Of a stretch of 13,834 nt of DNA, positions 7,662 to 13,806 are shown one piece after another. Where the stretch lies: the NCBI GenBank assembly GCA_021545665.1, contig JAJRTX010000160.1:1-13834 (forward strand), read 5' to 3'. The stretch comes from Zetaproteobacteria bacterium (lineage in GTDB: Bacteria; Pseudomonadota; Zetaproteobacteria; Mariprofundales; Mariprofundaceae). Both the position numbers and the translations under genes were made by a program. The notes under the pieces were generated by a model. That model searched no databases and was not told the origin of the DNA. It saw nothing but the letters and a program-made list of their open reading frames with translations. Numbering within the stretch: position 1 is the stretch's first letter; each line of letters begins with the position of its first letter.

Positions 7662-8354
7662 TTATTCAAATTCTTCAAGCATGTACTCAAGTTCATTAAT
7701 ATCAACTCGCATTTGTCCCCGGCCATTACCCTGCACGAGAAACCCCTTCTTTTTCAATGCACTGATAGCGCGGGAAATAGTCTCTCGACTGGTTGAAAGT
7801 TGATCGGCAAGTAATTGATGGGTGGGCAGAACAGTCGTACACCAGCCATTATTGTCCTGCTGGCTGAAACGCTGGCAATGATCGATCAGATAAGCATACA
7901 GGCGGTGTGGTACGTCCATACTGCTGATACGTTCCAGCACCCGACTGGTTCGACGCAGACGTGCGGCCACTTCTGTCATTAGTTTTATAGTAATAGCAGG
8001 TTGCTCAAGCAACAGAGGTATCAGATCGCGCCTGCGAATATGAGCGAACTTTGAGTCCTGCATAGTGGTGACAGTGGCTGAACGTGGCTCTTTATCCAGA
8101 AGTGACATTTCTCCAAAAAATGAACTTTTACCAAGCAGGGCGAGCACCACCTCACGCCCGTCCATGGTATAAGATGATACTTTAACTTCGCCGCTGAGGA
8201 TAATGTACATGGATTCGCCCAACTCATCTTCTTGCACGACGATATTCTTCTTGGGCATGTCGGTTCGGGTAGCCAGTGCCGCAACCGCCTTCAACTCATG
8301 ATCATCCAATTCAGAAAAAAGGGGTATTTTTCGTAGCATATCGTTCATATTCAT
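7662..8354 (-). CDS. Crp/Fnr-family transcriptional regulator
   Basis: A 230-aa DNA-binding regulator with an N-terminal cyclic-nucleotide-binding beta-roll (about 10-125), a long dimer helix (about 125-160) and a C-terminal winged helix (HTH about 177-200, QLLADQLSTSRETISRAISAL). The ligand pocket shows FGEMSLLDKEPRSATV, with Glu82 and Arg91-Ser92. These are the residues that hold cAMP in CRP, so a cyclic nucleotide or similar ligand is plausible. No Fnr-type N-terminal cysteine cluster is present. ATG 8354 overlaps the upstream DUF190 stop (ATGA), with GAGGAA ahead of it, so the two are co-translated and the DUF190 protein probably works in the same signalling response. Target genes are not shown by the sequence. 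Confidence 0.9.
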   Translation of the reverse strand: MNMNDMLRKIPLFSELDDHELKAVAALATRTDMPKKNIVVQEDELGESMYIILSGEVKVSSYTMDGREVVLALLGKSSFFGEMSLLDKEPRSATVTTMQDSKFAHIRRRDLIPLLLEQPAITIKLMTEVAARLRRTSRVLERISSMDVPHRLYAYLIDHCQRFSQQDNNGWCTTVLPTHQLLADQLSTSRETISRAISALKKKGFLVQGNGRGQMRVDINELEYMLEEFE

Positions 8355-8674
8355 GTTTCTTCCTCATTACGCATCAGTAAAACAGGCCAGACTGCAACCA
8401 GGCATTGGCCAAGGTGTGGTCGCATTTGCTTAATCGCCTGCTCTACACATTCCGTACTGTCGATGGCTTCAATAAGTAGCGGTAAATTATCGGACAAGGC
8501 AAGGAAGGATGCCGAATGGACGCCGTGTTCTCCCAGGCCTTCTATGCCACGGACAACTGAAACGCCACGCAGGCCAGCTTCACGACACAATCCAAGAATT
8601 GCTTCCATCGCCGGTTTGCCGTCGATTTTACTCGATTCAGTAAGATAAATGCGAAGGCATGAGCCCTGTGTCAC
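8351..8674 (-). CDS. DUF190 family PII-like protein
   Basis: A 107-aa cytoplasmic protein of the DUF190 family, a PII-like ferredoxin-fold group. Diagnostic parts are LRIYLTESSKIDGKPAMEAIL near the start, then GLRGVSVVRGIEGLGEHG, SASFLALSDNLPLLIEAID and an ECVEQAIKQM helix. These match the family's xGKPLYExIxxxAxxxGLxGATVxRGIxGxG pattern. PII-like proteins commonly bind nucleotides and pass the signal to a partner; the ligand of DUF190 members is not established to my knowledge. The GTG start at 8674 has a near-ideal AGGAGG (8683-8688) 8 nt upstream. It is first in a two-gene operon with the Crp/Fnr regulator; pairing two small-molecule sensors this tightly suggests a shared input. Confidence 0.88.
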   Translation of the reverse strand: MTQGSCLRIYLTESSKIDGKPAMEAILGLCREAGLRGVSVVRGIEGLGEHGVHSASFLALSDNLPLLIEAIDSTECVEQAIKQMRPHLGQCLVAVWPVLLMRNEEET

Positions 8675-8787
8675 GTGGAAAACCTCCTGCTTCGTGCAGT
8701 CTGGATCATGCCTGTTTCGCTTATAAGTGCAAGAAATCGATCACAGGCACGGGTAAATATGACTTGTAAATTCACCCAGCATATATA
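8675..8787 (-). promoter_or_regulatory. Upstream region of the DUF190-crp operon
   Basis: This gap must hold the minus-strand promoter for DUF190. Apart from the AGGAGG at 8683-8688, I see only weak candidates: a TTATAA-type -10 around 8720-8726 and a half-site TGTGATCGAT (minus strand, about 8738-8747) that resembles one arm of a CRP site but lacks a good second arm. Autoregulation by the Crp/Fnr protein is possible but not shown. On the plus strand TATAAT is at 8784-8789, without a well-spaced -35. Confidence 0.3.
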
Positions 8788-8807
8788 ATGAATACCCGTT
8801 GGAGTCA

Positions 8808-8829
8808 GGTACCGGGAGCGGGAGTCGAA
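8808..8829 (-). other. tRNA 3'-end fragment, possible attachment-site scar
   Basis: Read on the minus strand, these 22 bases give a T-loop TTCGACT, the 3' T-stem CCCGC, a 7-nt acceptor strand TCCCGGT, a discriminator A and CC. This is the typical order of a tRNA 3' end, of a kind common in tRNA-Leu. Further 5' (to about 8871) only degenerate similarity remains: TTAGAG and a mispaired T-stem. No matching 5' acceptor ACCGGGA is present, so no functional tRNA is encoded. Such 3' fragments are left when integrative elements insert into tRNA genes. The orientation puts the element to the right and an intact tRNA beyond the window. The tRNA-like pattern is seen; the attachment-site role is inference, and no integrase is in view. 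Confidence 0.5.
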
Positions 8830-8912
8830 ACCACTCCTTACCATTTTACAGACGGCACTCTAAGTCTTGAAAAACAAGTAAGTCAAAGGGAATTCGGCCA
8901 TAATGAAGAAAA

Positions 8913-9116
8913 ATGCAAACAGGCAAAAAAAACAAGGCGAACCCCCTATCAAATAGGCACAATATGGTCACATATCCATTTAACCTGTTCGAGTGCGATT
9001 TCAGCAAAGAGATCGAAAAGTATGCTAGACGATATTCAGAGCATTGCCATACATGTAAACATGGTCAGCAATTCTGCTTTTACTGCATATCAGAAGATAT
9101 TGTGTATTTGTGGTGA
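8913..9116 (+). CDS. Possible small Cys-rich protein
   Basis: A 67-aa ORF with no family that I recognise. A shorter start (ATG 8964) gives MVTYPFNLFECDFSKEIEKY. The second half has CHTC followed by CFYC, spaced like a small zinc ribbon, and the composition (aromatics, an amphipathic EIEKYARRY helix) looks more protein-like than the competing frame. There is no convincing ribosome site and the promoter is unclear. It sits beside the tRNA-like scar and may be a remnant of a longer gene. A frame spanning 8788-9198 also exists, but its first part is just the antisense of the tRNA-like fragment. Confidence 0.28.
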   Translation: MQTGKKNKANPLSNRHNMVTYPFNLFECDFSKEIEKYARRYSEHCHTCKHGQQFCFYCISEDIVYLW

Positions 9117-9313
9117 AGTTGGCGTAAAAGCTCCTGAAGTGAATGGATTCATTAGTTCGAATGGTGCTGTTGCCAGAAAGAGTTATGAAATATTTTAAAT
9201 ATGAAAAAATCGTTTATGCCGCATGATTGGTTGCCATGTTAATATTGTGTGCGACCTGATGTGTCGCACCATGGATTAGTCTCTCGCACATAAGGTGATA
9301 GCGGGAGATGTGG
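9117..9313. other. Gap before the AAA+ ATPase gene
   Basis: No gene is supported here. It contains the palindrome described separately (9250-9268) and the leader of the ATPase gene with its GGGAG ribosome site at 9303-9307. Confidence 0.5.
9250..9268. promoter_or_regulatory. Shared palindromic operator, copy 1
   Basis: TGCGAC (9250-9255), N7, GTCGCA (9263-9268); the pairing extends one more base on each side (G9249, C9269). A -10-like TAGTCT starts 8 nt downstream (9277-9282). It lies upstream of the AAA+ ATPase gene. The same 6-N7-6 palindrome recurs at 11424, and a degenerate copy at 11773. Confidence 0.65.
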
Positions 9314-11401
9314 ATGGCCAAAAAAAGTAAAAAGCAACTGGTTATACCTGAGAGTATAGAAATTCAGGATGAATACCATGCGTTGATTGCCACATGGATT
9401 TTGCAAATATTGTTAAGCAGCGCCCCCGCTTTTAGAGATTTTTTTATTTATAAGCAGGGCTATTGTGATAGCGATTTGCAGGAATTTATCCAGTGCCCTG
9501 CTGAAGACGCAAACAAAATCACAATAGCTGAAATGAAGCAATACCTGCAAAGACTGCTGGTGCTGTATCAACAGTCCATCGACAAGTCGGCAATGTTGTT
9601 TACCAACATTTCACTTATGAACAGGCACATTAATCTGAGTGAAATTCAACAGCAGATATTGGCTCTCGTTGTCTTGAAGGAGCGCTCTCGCCCTTTGCAG
9701 AAATATTTCGAGCAATTACATATGCCCTATGAATCACAGCTCTATTTCAGTTTGGCTAATATTTTGTCAGTAGATGCCCGGCATATTGCAAAAGCCATGG
9801 CTGGCAGTGCGCCATTGCGGGCAAGCGGGCTGATAAGCATGAATATAAATCGGCGATCCGGGTTGAGTCTCGAACCCATGGATGGCTTATGTGAGGCACT
9901 GATGTCTGTAAATGAGAATGAGCAGGAATTGTTAAGCCATTTTCTTGCACAGGCAAAAGCAGCGACATTGGACATTACTGATTATCCGCATGTGCGTGAG
10001 GATTTTGAAATTCTGCAAAGCATTCTCGATACATCACTCGAACAGCGTGAAAAAGGTGTGAACATCCTGATTTATGGAATTTCCGGCTCTGGCAAGACAG
10101 AGCTTGCCCGGCTGTTGGCAAAAACGACTGGAGCCAATCTGTTTGAGGTGAAAACAGAAGATGATGATGGTGATCCGATAGTCTCTTGTAGGCGCATGGA
10201 GGGCTATCGTTTTTGTCAGCAGATGCTCTCTGACGGCAGTAAAAACCTCATTCTGTTTGATGAGGTGGAGGATGTGTTTCCAGCCAGTGGCTTCGCTCTC
10301 CTTGGCATGGAAATAGGCTCAGGAAAAAACAAGGGCTGGGTCAATAAAACTCTGGAGGAAAACCGGACACCGGCAATCTGGATTTGTAACCGGATCAATC
10401 AGATTGACCCTGCTTTTCTGCGCAGATTTGATTATGCGATGGAGCTGAACACTCCGCCGAGGTCAATCCGCCTGAATATTATCCGCTCCCGACTAGCCAA
10501 TATGCTGGTTTCCGATTCATTCATGATGCGGATGTCAGAGCATGAAAAGTTGTCCCCCGCTCAGGTCGCCAGGGCAGCAAAGGTGCTGGAACGGATAGCC
10601 CATAAAGATCAGAAGGCTGCTGAAAATGTTTTGGAAAAGATTTTGGGGAACAGCGCCAAAGCCATGGGCCAAAAACCTCTGGCACGGCAACAGGCGCATG
10701 CAACGCATTACAGCCTGGATTACCTGAATGCCAATATCGACCTGCCAGGCTTGGTGGATGGTTTGCAACGCAGTAAACGAGGCAACATCTGTTTTTATGG
10801 TGCACCGGGCACTGGCAAAACAGCTCTGGCCGGATACATCGCCAAACAACTGGATAAGCCACTGCTGAGCAAACGCGCCTCGGATATTCTCAGCATGTGG
10901 GTGGGCGAAAGTGAGCAGAATATATCCCGTATGTTTGAGCAGGCCCGGCTGGAAGATGCCGTGCTGGTACTTGATGAGGCGGATTCTTTGCTACGTGATC
11001 GCCGTGGCGCCAATCAGTCATGGGAAGTTACTCAGGTCAATGAGTTGCTGGTACAGATGGAAAACTTTGATGGCCTGTTCATCTGCTCCACCAATCTGAT
11101 GGATAATCTTGATCAGGCCAGCCTGCGCCGTTTCGCGATCAAGGTTGAATTTGATTATCTCAAGCCTGATCAGGCCTGCAAGATGCTACAGCAGGAGTGC
11201 ATCGGGAAAATAACAGGCAGGGATCGACAGGCAATTTCCATGATGATAAACCTTACACCGGGAGATTTCTCAGCGGTGAAAAAACGACTTGAAATTCTTG
11301 GATTGGATGCAAGGCCTGAAGTTTTGATTCGCGAGTTGCGCGATGAATTAACTGTAAAAGATGGCAGAAAGCGCACCCAGATAGGCTTCATCAGTAAGTA
11401 G
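9314..11401 (+). CDS. Two-domain AAA+ ATPase
   Basis: A 695-aa cytoplasmic ATPase with a helical N-terminal region (about 1-225) that I do not recognise, followed by two AAA+ modules. Module 1 has Walker A GISGSGKT (255-262), Walker B LILFDEVED (312-320), sensor Asn359 and an RRFD (370-373). Module 2 has Walker A GAPGTGKT (496-503), an MWVGESE pore-loop-like motif (528-534), Walker B VLVLDEAD (550-557), sensor-1 STN, and RRF at 605-607. Module 2 resembles the Cdc48/katanin-type class, so threading or remodelling of a protein partner is plausible; no protease domain is present. ATG 9314 was chosen because GGGAG (9303-9307) lies 6 nt upstream, while ATG 9308 abuts it. It is preceded by the shared palindrome and forms a single-gene unit. 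The substrate is unknown. Confidence 0.85.
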   Translation: MAKKSKKQLVIPESIEIQDEYHALIATWILQILLSSAPAFRDFFIYKQGYCDSDLQEFIQCPAEDANKITIAEMKQYLQRLLVLYQQSIDKSAMLFTNISLMNRHINLSEIQQQILALVVLKERSRPLQKYFEQLHMPYESQLYFSLANILSVDARHIAKAMAGSAPLRASGLISMNINRRSGLSLEPMDGLCEALMSVNENEQELLSHFLAQAKAATLDITDYPHVREDFEILQSILDTSLEQREKGVNILIYGISGSGKTELARLLAKTTGANLFEVKTEDDDGDPIVSCRRMEGYRFCQQMLSDGSKNLILFDEVEDVFPASGFALLGMEIGSGKNKGWVNKTLEENRTPAIWICNRINQIDPAFLRRFDYAMELNTPPRSIRLNIIRSRLANMLVSDSFMMRMSEHEKLSPAQVARAAKVLERIAHKDQKAAENVLEKILGNSAKAMGQKPLARQQAHATHYSLDYLNANIDLPGLVDGLQRSKRGNICFYGAPGTGKTALAGYIAKQLDKPLLSKRASDILSMWVGESEQNISRMFEQARLEDAVLVLDEADSLLRDRRGANQSWEVTQVNELLVQMENFDGLFICSTNLMDNLDQASLRRFAIKVEFDYLKPDQACKMLQQECIGKITGRDRQAISMMINLTPGDFSAVKKRLEILGLDARPEVLIRELRDELTVKDGRKRTQIGFISK

Positions 11402-11423
11402 TACAATTAAAACCATGCCTCTA

Positions 11424-11442
11424 TGCGACTTGAAATGTCGCA
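11424..11442. promoter_or_regulatory. Shared palindromic operator, copy 2
   Basis: TGCGAC (11424-11429), TTGAAAT spacer, GTCGCA (11437-11442): the same arms and the same N7 as copy 1. A -10-like TACCCT begins 8 nt downstream (11451-11456), and TTGAAA in the spacer could serve as a -35 with a short 15-bp spacing. A bound protein would overlap the -35 region of the gene at 11487. Confidence 0.7.
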
Positions 11443-11486
11443 AGGCGTGATACCCTCCCTTCTACTTTAATAACGCGGAGGTTCGC

Positions 11487-11750
11487 ATGACATTCAAAAA
11501 TCCGGCCAACGGCCATGCTGAAACAATTCCCGGACTGGCATGGCTCTGGACTCTGCTATTCGGTTTTATCTATCTGGCAATCAGAGGAGTATGGACACAT
11601 GTTGTTGCCTATGTGTTTCTGGCAGTGATGACAGCAGGCATCTCCTGGTTCATCTATCCTTTCTTTGCCAATGGCATTCTGCGCAACCACTATCTCAAAA
11701 AGGGGTGGGTTGAGGTGGAAGAAGTAACTGTCGAGAATTCGGGAAAGTAA
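11487..11750 (+). CDS. Small two-helix inner-membrane protein
   Basis: An 87-aa protein with a polar N-terminus (MTFKNPANGHAET), two hydrophobic helices (about 17-34 and 37-59) joined by a tight turn, then FFANGILRNHYLKKGW and an acidic tail. The arrangement predicts an inner-membrane hairpin with a cytoplasmic basic segment. The YPFFANxIxRxxYLxKGW ending is a pattern I associate with small uncharacterised bacterial membrane proteins; no function is known to me. GGAGG (11477-11481) lies 5 nt before ATG 11487. It has its own copy of the shared palindrome, so it is probably co-regulated with the AAA+ ATPase and not simply co-transcribed with it. Confidence 0.78.
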   Translation: MTFKNPANGHAETIPGLAWLWTLLFGFIYLAIRGVWTHVVAYVFLAVMTAGISWFIYPFFANGILRNHYLKKGWVEVEEVTVENSGK

Positions 11751-11772
11751 TTTACTAATCTGATTAACAGAA

Positions 11773-11791
11773 AGCGACACCATTCGTCGTA
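11773..11791. promoter_or_regulatory. Shared palindromic operator, degenerate copy 3
   Basis: AGCGAC (11773-11778), N7, GTCGTA (11786-11791) matches 10 of the 12 arm positions of copies 1 and 2. A clear -10, TATACT (11800-11805), again begins 8 nt downstream, and no -35 is evident at the usual distance. It precedes the gene at 11836. Confidence 0.5.
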
Positions 11792-11835
11792 CCATGCTCT
11801 ATACTTTCGCTATCCAAATGAAAAAGTAGGGAGAC

Positions 11836-12267
11836 ATGACCAATATAGAGATAGCAAAAAAATATTTAAGCCAAAAAATCGACCAGTTACCTGAAGCCTT
11901 TAAGCGTGAGATCAAAAAGACTTATGACTCTGAATGCCAGATTACATATGAATTGCTCTTCATTAATTTTAAAGGTGATTTTGAATGTTGTATATTCACG
12001 GTTCACGACCACCATGCATCCGATGCCGGGGCACTGCTAATCGTCAATACCAACAACGAGCTCTGGATTAAACCATTTGATCCGGATATTGATCCTCAGA
12101 TAATTCCAGATTTCGTTGGCTTCAATGATACTTTTAATGCCTGGCTGACTCCCTTTGCCAATGACCTGGACAAATGGGATATGGATCAATCAGAAGGAAT
12201 AGACCGAGGCGTCAAAATTGACAGGCTGAAGAGAATGAAAAAATGGAAGGGCTTGAATCAGCCTTAA
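11836..12267 (+). CDS. Uncharacterised acidic protein, orphan
   Basis: A 143-aa soluble protein that I do not recognise. It has no signal peptide, no membrane helix and no catalytic signature. It starts with an amphipathic helix (IEIAKKYLSQKIDQL). A beta-rich centre follows (ITYELLFINFKGDFECCIFTVHD). A proline/aspartate segment (KPFDPDIDPQIIPDF) leads into an aromatic patch (WLTPFANDLDKWDMD), and the end is lysine-rich. The composition is not unlike small immunity or partner proteins, but that is speculation. GGGAG (11829-11833) precedes ATG 11836 closely. The palindrome/-10 arrangement upstream links it to the ATPase and membrane-protein genes. Confidence 0.68.
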   Translation: MTNIEIAKKYLSQKIDQLPEAFKREIKKTYDSECQITYELLFINFKGDFECCIFTVHDHHASDAGALLIVNTNNELWIKPFDPDIDPQIIPDFVGFNDTFNAWLTPFANDLDKWDMDQSEGIDRGVKIDRLKRMKKWKGLNQP

Positions 12268-12282
12268 ACTTCAAGCTTACCT

Positions 12283-12311
12283 ATGAAGTTATCAAGATAT
12301 GAAAGCCTGGC
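12283..12311 (+). repeat. 29-bp direct repeat, copy A
   Basis: Identical at 28 of 29 positions to 12528-12556, 245 bp further on; one C/T difference near the end. It ends with ATGAAAGCCTGGC, so both copies contain the same in-frame ATG. Flanks outside the repeat differ. The repeat is too short and has the wrong architecture for an insertion sequence. Confidence 0.85.
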
Positions 12312-12433
12312 ATCATATCTTTTACGATATGATGATTGCCGGCCATGCACGGTCAATGGGACTTATTCTGGTGACCAATAACATGAAAGAATTTGAACGC
12401 GTACCGGGACTGCGGATTGAGAACTGGGTATAG
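12299..12433 (+). pseudogene. Truncated C-terminal part of a VapC-like PIN-domain toxin
   Basis: The open frame from ATG 12299 to TAG 12431-12433 encodes 44 residues: MKAWHHIFYDMMIAGHARSMG followed by LILVTNNMKEFERVPGLRIENWV. The second half of that stretch is the standard C-terminal end of VapC/PIN-domain ribonucleases (D-x-x-I-A-x-H-A, L-x-T-N-N, E-F-x-R-V-P-G-L-x-I-E-N-W). The N-terminal catalytic half and a VapB antitoxin are missing, so no working toxin is made. The ATG lies within direct-repeat copy A, which may mark the break point. Confidence 0.8.
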
Positions 12434-12527
12434 CCTGATCAGATCAAATTCACCTTGCTATCTCCTCCCGGCACAGCTATAAGTTATAAAGCACATATTT
12501 TGTTATCGATGGTTACAGAAATAACCG
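12434..12527. other. Spacer between the vapC remnant and repeat copy B
   Basis: Nothing is convincingly coding. It contains a small hairpin GGTTA (12511-12515)/TAACC (12522-12526). Confidence 0.4.
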
Positions 12528-12556
12528 ATGAAGTTATCAAGATATGAAAGCTTGGC
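12528..12556 (+). repeat. 29-bp direct repeat, copy B
   Basis: Matches copy A with one difference. From its ATG (12544) a 35-residue frame runs to TGA 12649-12651, overlapping the nuclease start by ATGA. That frame contains DTTVMRSTKNQPESSVS, which looks faintly like a VapC N-terminus (DTNxVMxxxKNxPES). It could be a second vapC fragment or a short leader. Confidence 0.6.
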
Positions 12557-12647
12557 TCTGGAACTGTAAGACTGACACAACTGTGATGCGGAGTACCAAG
12601 AACCAACCGGAATCTAGTGTTTCAATATCAAAGATAGGAGCCTATAC

Positions 12648-13748
12648 ATGAATGATGCATTAGAGCAGTTGGCGAACCATCCTTTCACTTTAATTGGATT
12701 GTCGGATCGAGAGAAATTTCATACTGGGATGTTGGCATTTACCATTCGTTATTATTGGGACAGCAAAAGAGGAGAAAATAGACACAACCTGATAAAAGAG
12801 CTGTGGGGCAATGAAGCATTCCAAAAGAGTTTTGAGAATGGGTATGAGATTGGCGTTCAAGTTGAGAAGGACAGCATCGATTTGGTTGTAGAAGTAGAAA
12901 AGACAGAAGAAAAAGCGTTTGCAGAAGTGAAATTCAAAACTGACCTCCATAGTGATCAAATGGCTAAATACAAAAAGAAACACCCTGATGCTAAGGGTGT
13001 GATATTAGGTTTATTTCCTCCTGCTGTAAGCAGCCAAACAAGTGACTATGTTACATGTTCTTTTCCTTCTCAGATAACTGAGATGTTTAAATTAAAGCAA
13101 GAATTATTACAAGGTGAAAGTGACGAAGTTGCCTTAATTCGTTTATGGAATGGTTATCTTAGCACGATTAATCAACTACAAAAAAGTTTTCGTAAATACT
13201 CTACATGTGAAATTCCTGACCACGATGAATTCCGCAGAAAATTACAGAAAATAAAGCTAAAAGGAATCTTTGAAAGATACAGACTTGCATTAATCTGGAA
13301 AAAAATAGCAGAGGAAAATAAAAACGTATTTGTGATCCTTTTTAATACTCATGGAAATACCGGACTCCACATGCAAATTCCTATTGGTCAAATGAATAAT
13401 GATAAAAAAATAAGGTATGCGTACGGTCTCCAATGGCAGGGGAATAAATTAAAATTATTTCTTGAGGATTATGAAACGAATAATAATTTTGTCAGAGATG
13501 AATTGTTGAAAAACTACCTCACTGAATGTATTTATAAAAAATATAAGGATGCAGATGCATGCCATTTAATTGATAAGCGAAAAAACCTAAATCGCAATGG
13601 TAAATTCAGGTCAATTACAATTGGGGAATGGCCAATTTTTGGAGATATTAGTAGTAAAAGTGAAACCTTAATAGAAATGGTATCATTTCTTGCAAATGAT
13701 GAGATTAAGAAACACTTGTATGATGAATTAAGAAAATGTGATGGCTGA
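12648..13748 (+). CDS. Probable PD-(D/E)XK superfamily nuclease
   Basis: A 366-aa soluble protein, visibly more AT- and Lys/Asn-rich than the core genes, suggesting recent transfer. In the N-terminal third, SIDLVVEV (about 76-83), then about ten residues and AFAEVKFKTDLHSDQMAKY carry the D...ExK core of PD-(D/E)XK nucleases: Asp78, Glu93 and Lys95, with the downstream Q/Y helix. The upstream HTGMLAFTIRYYW segment resembles the helix before the active site in stand-alone family members. The remaining ~220 residues have no motif that I recognise and may bind DNA or a partner. No methylase is beside it, so it is more likely a solitary defence or mobile-element nuclease than a classical restriction enzyme. 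TAGGAG (12635-12640) lies 7 nt before the ATG. Confidence 0.65.
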   Translation: MNDALEQLANHPFTLIGLSDREKFHTGMLAFTIRYYWDSKRGENRHNLIKELWGNEAFQKSFENGYEIGVQVEKDSIDLVVEVEKTEEKAFAEVKFKTDLHSDQMAKYKKKHPDAKGVILGLFPPAVSSQTSDYVTCSFPSQITEMFKLKQELLQGESDEVALIRLWNGYLSTINQLQKSFRKYSTCEIPDHDEFRRKLQKIKLKGIFERYRLALIWKKIAEENKNVFVILFNTHGNTGLHMQIPIGQMNNDKKIRYAYGLQWQGNKLKLFLEDYETNNNFVRDELLKNYLTECIYKKYKDADACHLIDKRKNLNRNGKFRSITIGEWPIFGDISSKSETLIEMVSFLANDEIKKHLYDELRKCDG

Positions 13749-13756
13749 TATGGCTT

Positions 13757-13806
13757 CCCCTGTCAACGAAGCGTACAGGGTTCAGGTTGATGTCAGGCAT
13801 CAACTG
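13757..13806 (+). terminator. Two hairpins after the nuclease gene
   Basis: CCCTGT (13758-13763) pairs with ACAGGG (13775-13780). A second, stronger stem GTTGATG (13786-13792)/CATCAAC (13798-13804) has a 5-nt loop. Neither is followed by a T-run, so this is a 3'-end structure of uncertain role. Confidence 0.3.

Noticed and set aside
7662..8354. The Crp/Fnr regulator as the binder of TGCGAC-N7-GTCGCA
   Set aside because: Family sites have TGTGA- or TTGAT-type arms with N6 or N4 spacing, and no such palindrome lies upstream of its own operon. It cannot be excluded, but nothing supports it.
8806..8875. A complete tRNA gene (Leu, or Tyr from a CTGTAAA loop) on the minus strand
   Set aside because: The loop at about 8847-8853 can be drawn as a GTA anticodon arm with two wobbles, but there is no D-arm, no 5' acceptor partner and the T-stem is mispaired.
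8788..9198. A 136-codon plus-strand open frame beginning MNTRWSQVPGAGVE
   Set aside because: Its N-terminal part is the antisense reading of the tRNA-like fragment, a common source of false ORFs, and the rest lacks protein-like composition or a ribosome site.
12283..12600. Short CRISPR-like array formed by the 29-bp repeats
   Set aside because: Only two copies, 245 bp apart, with a vapC fragment between them; no further units and no cas genes.
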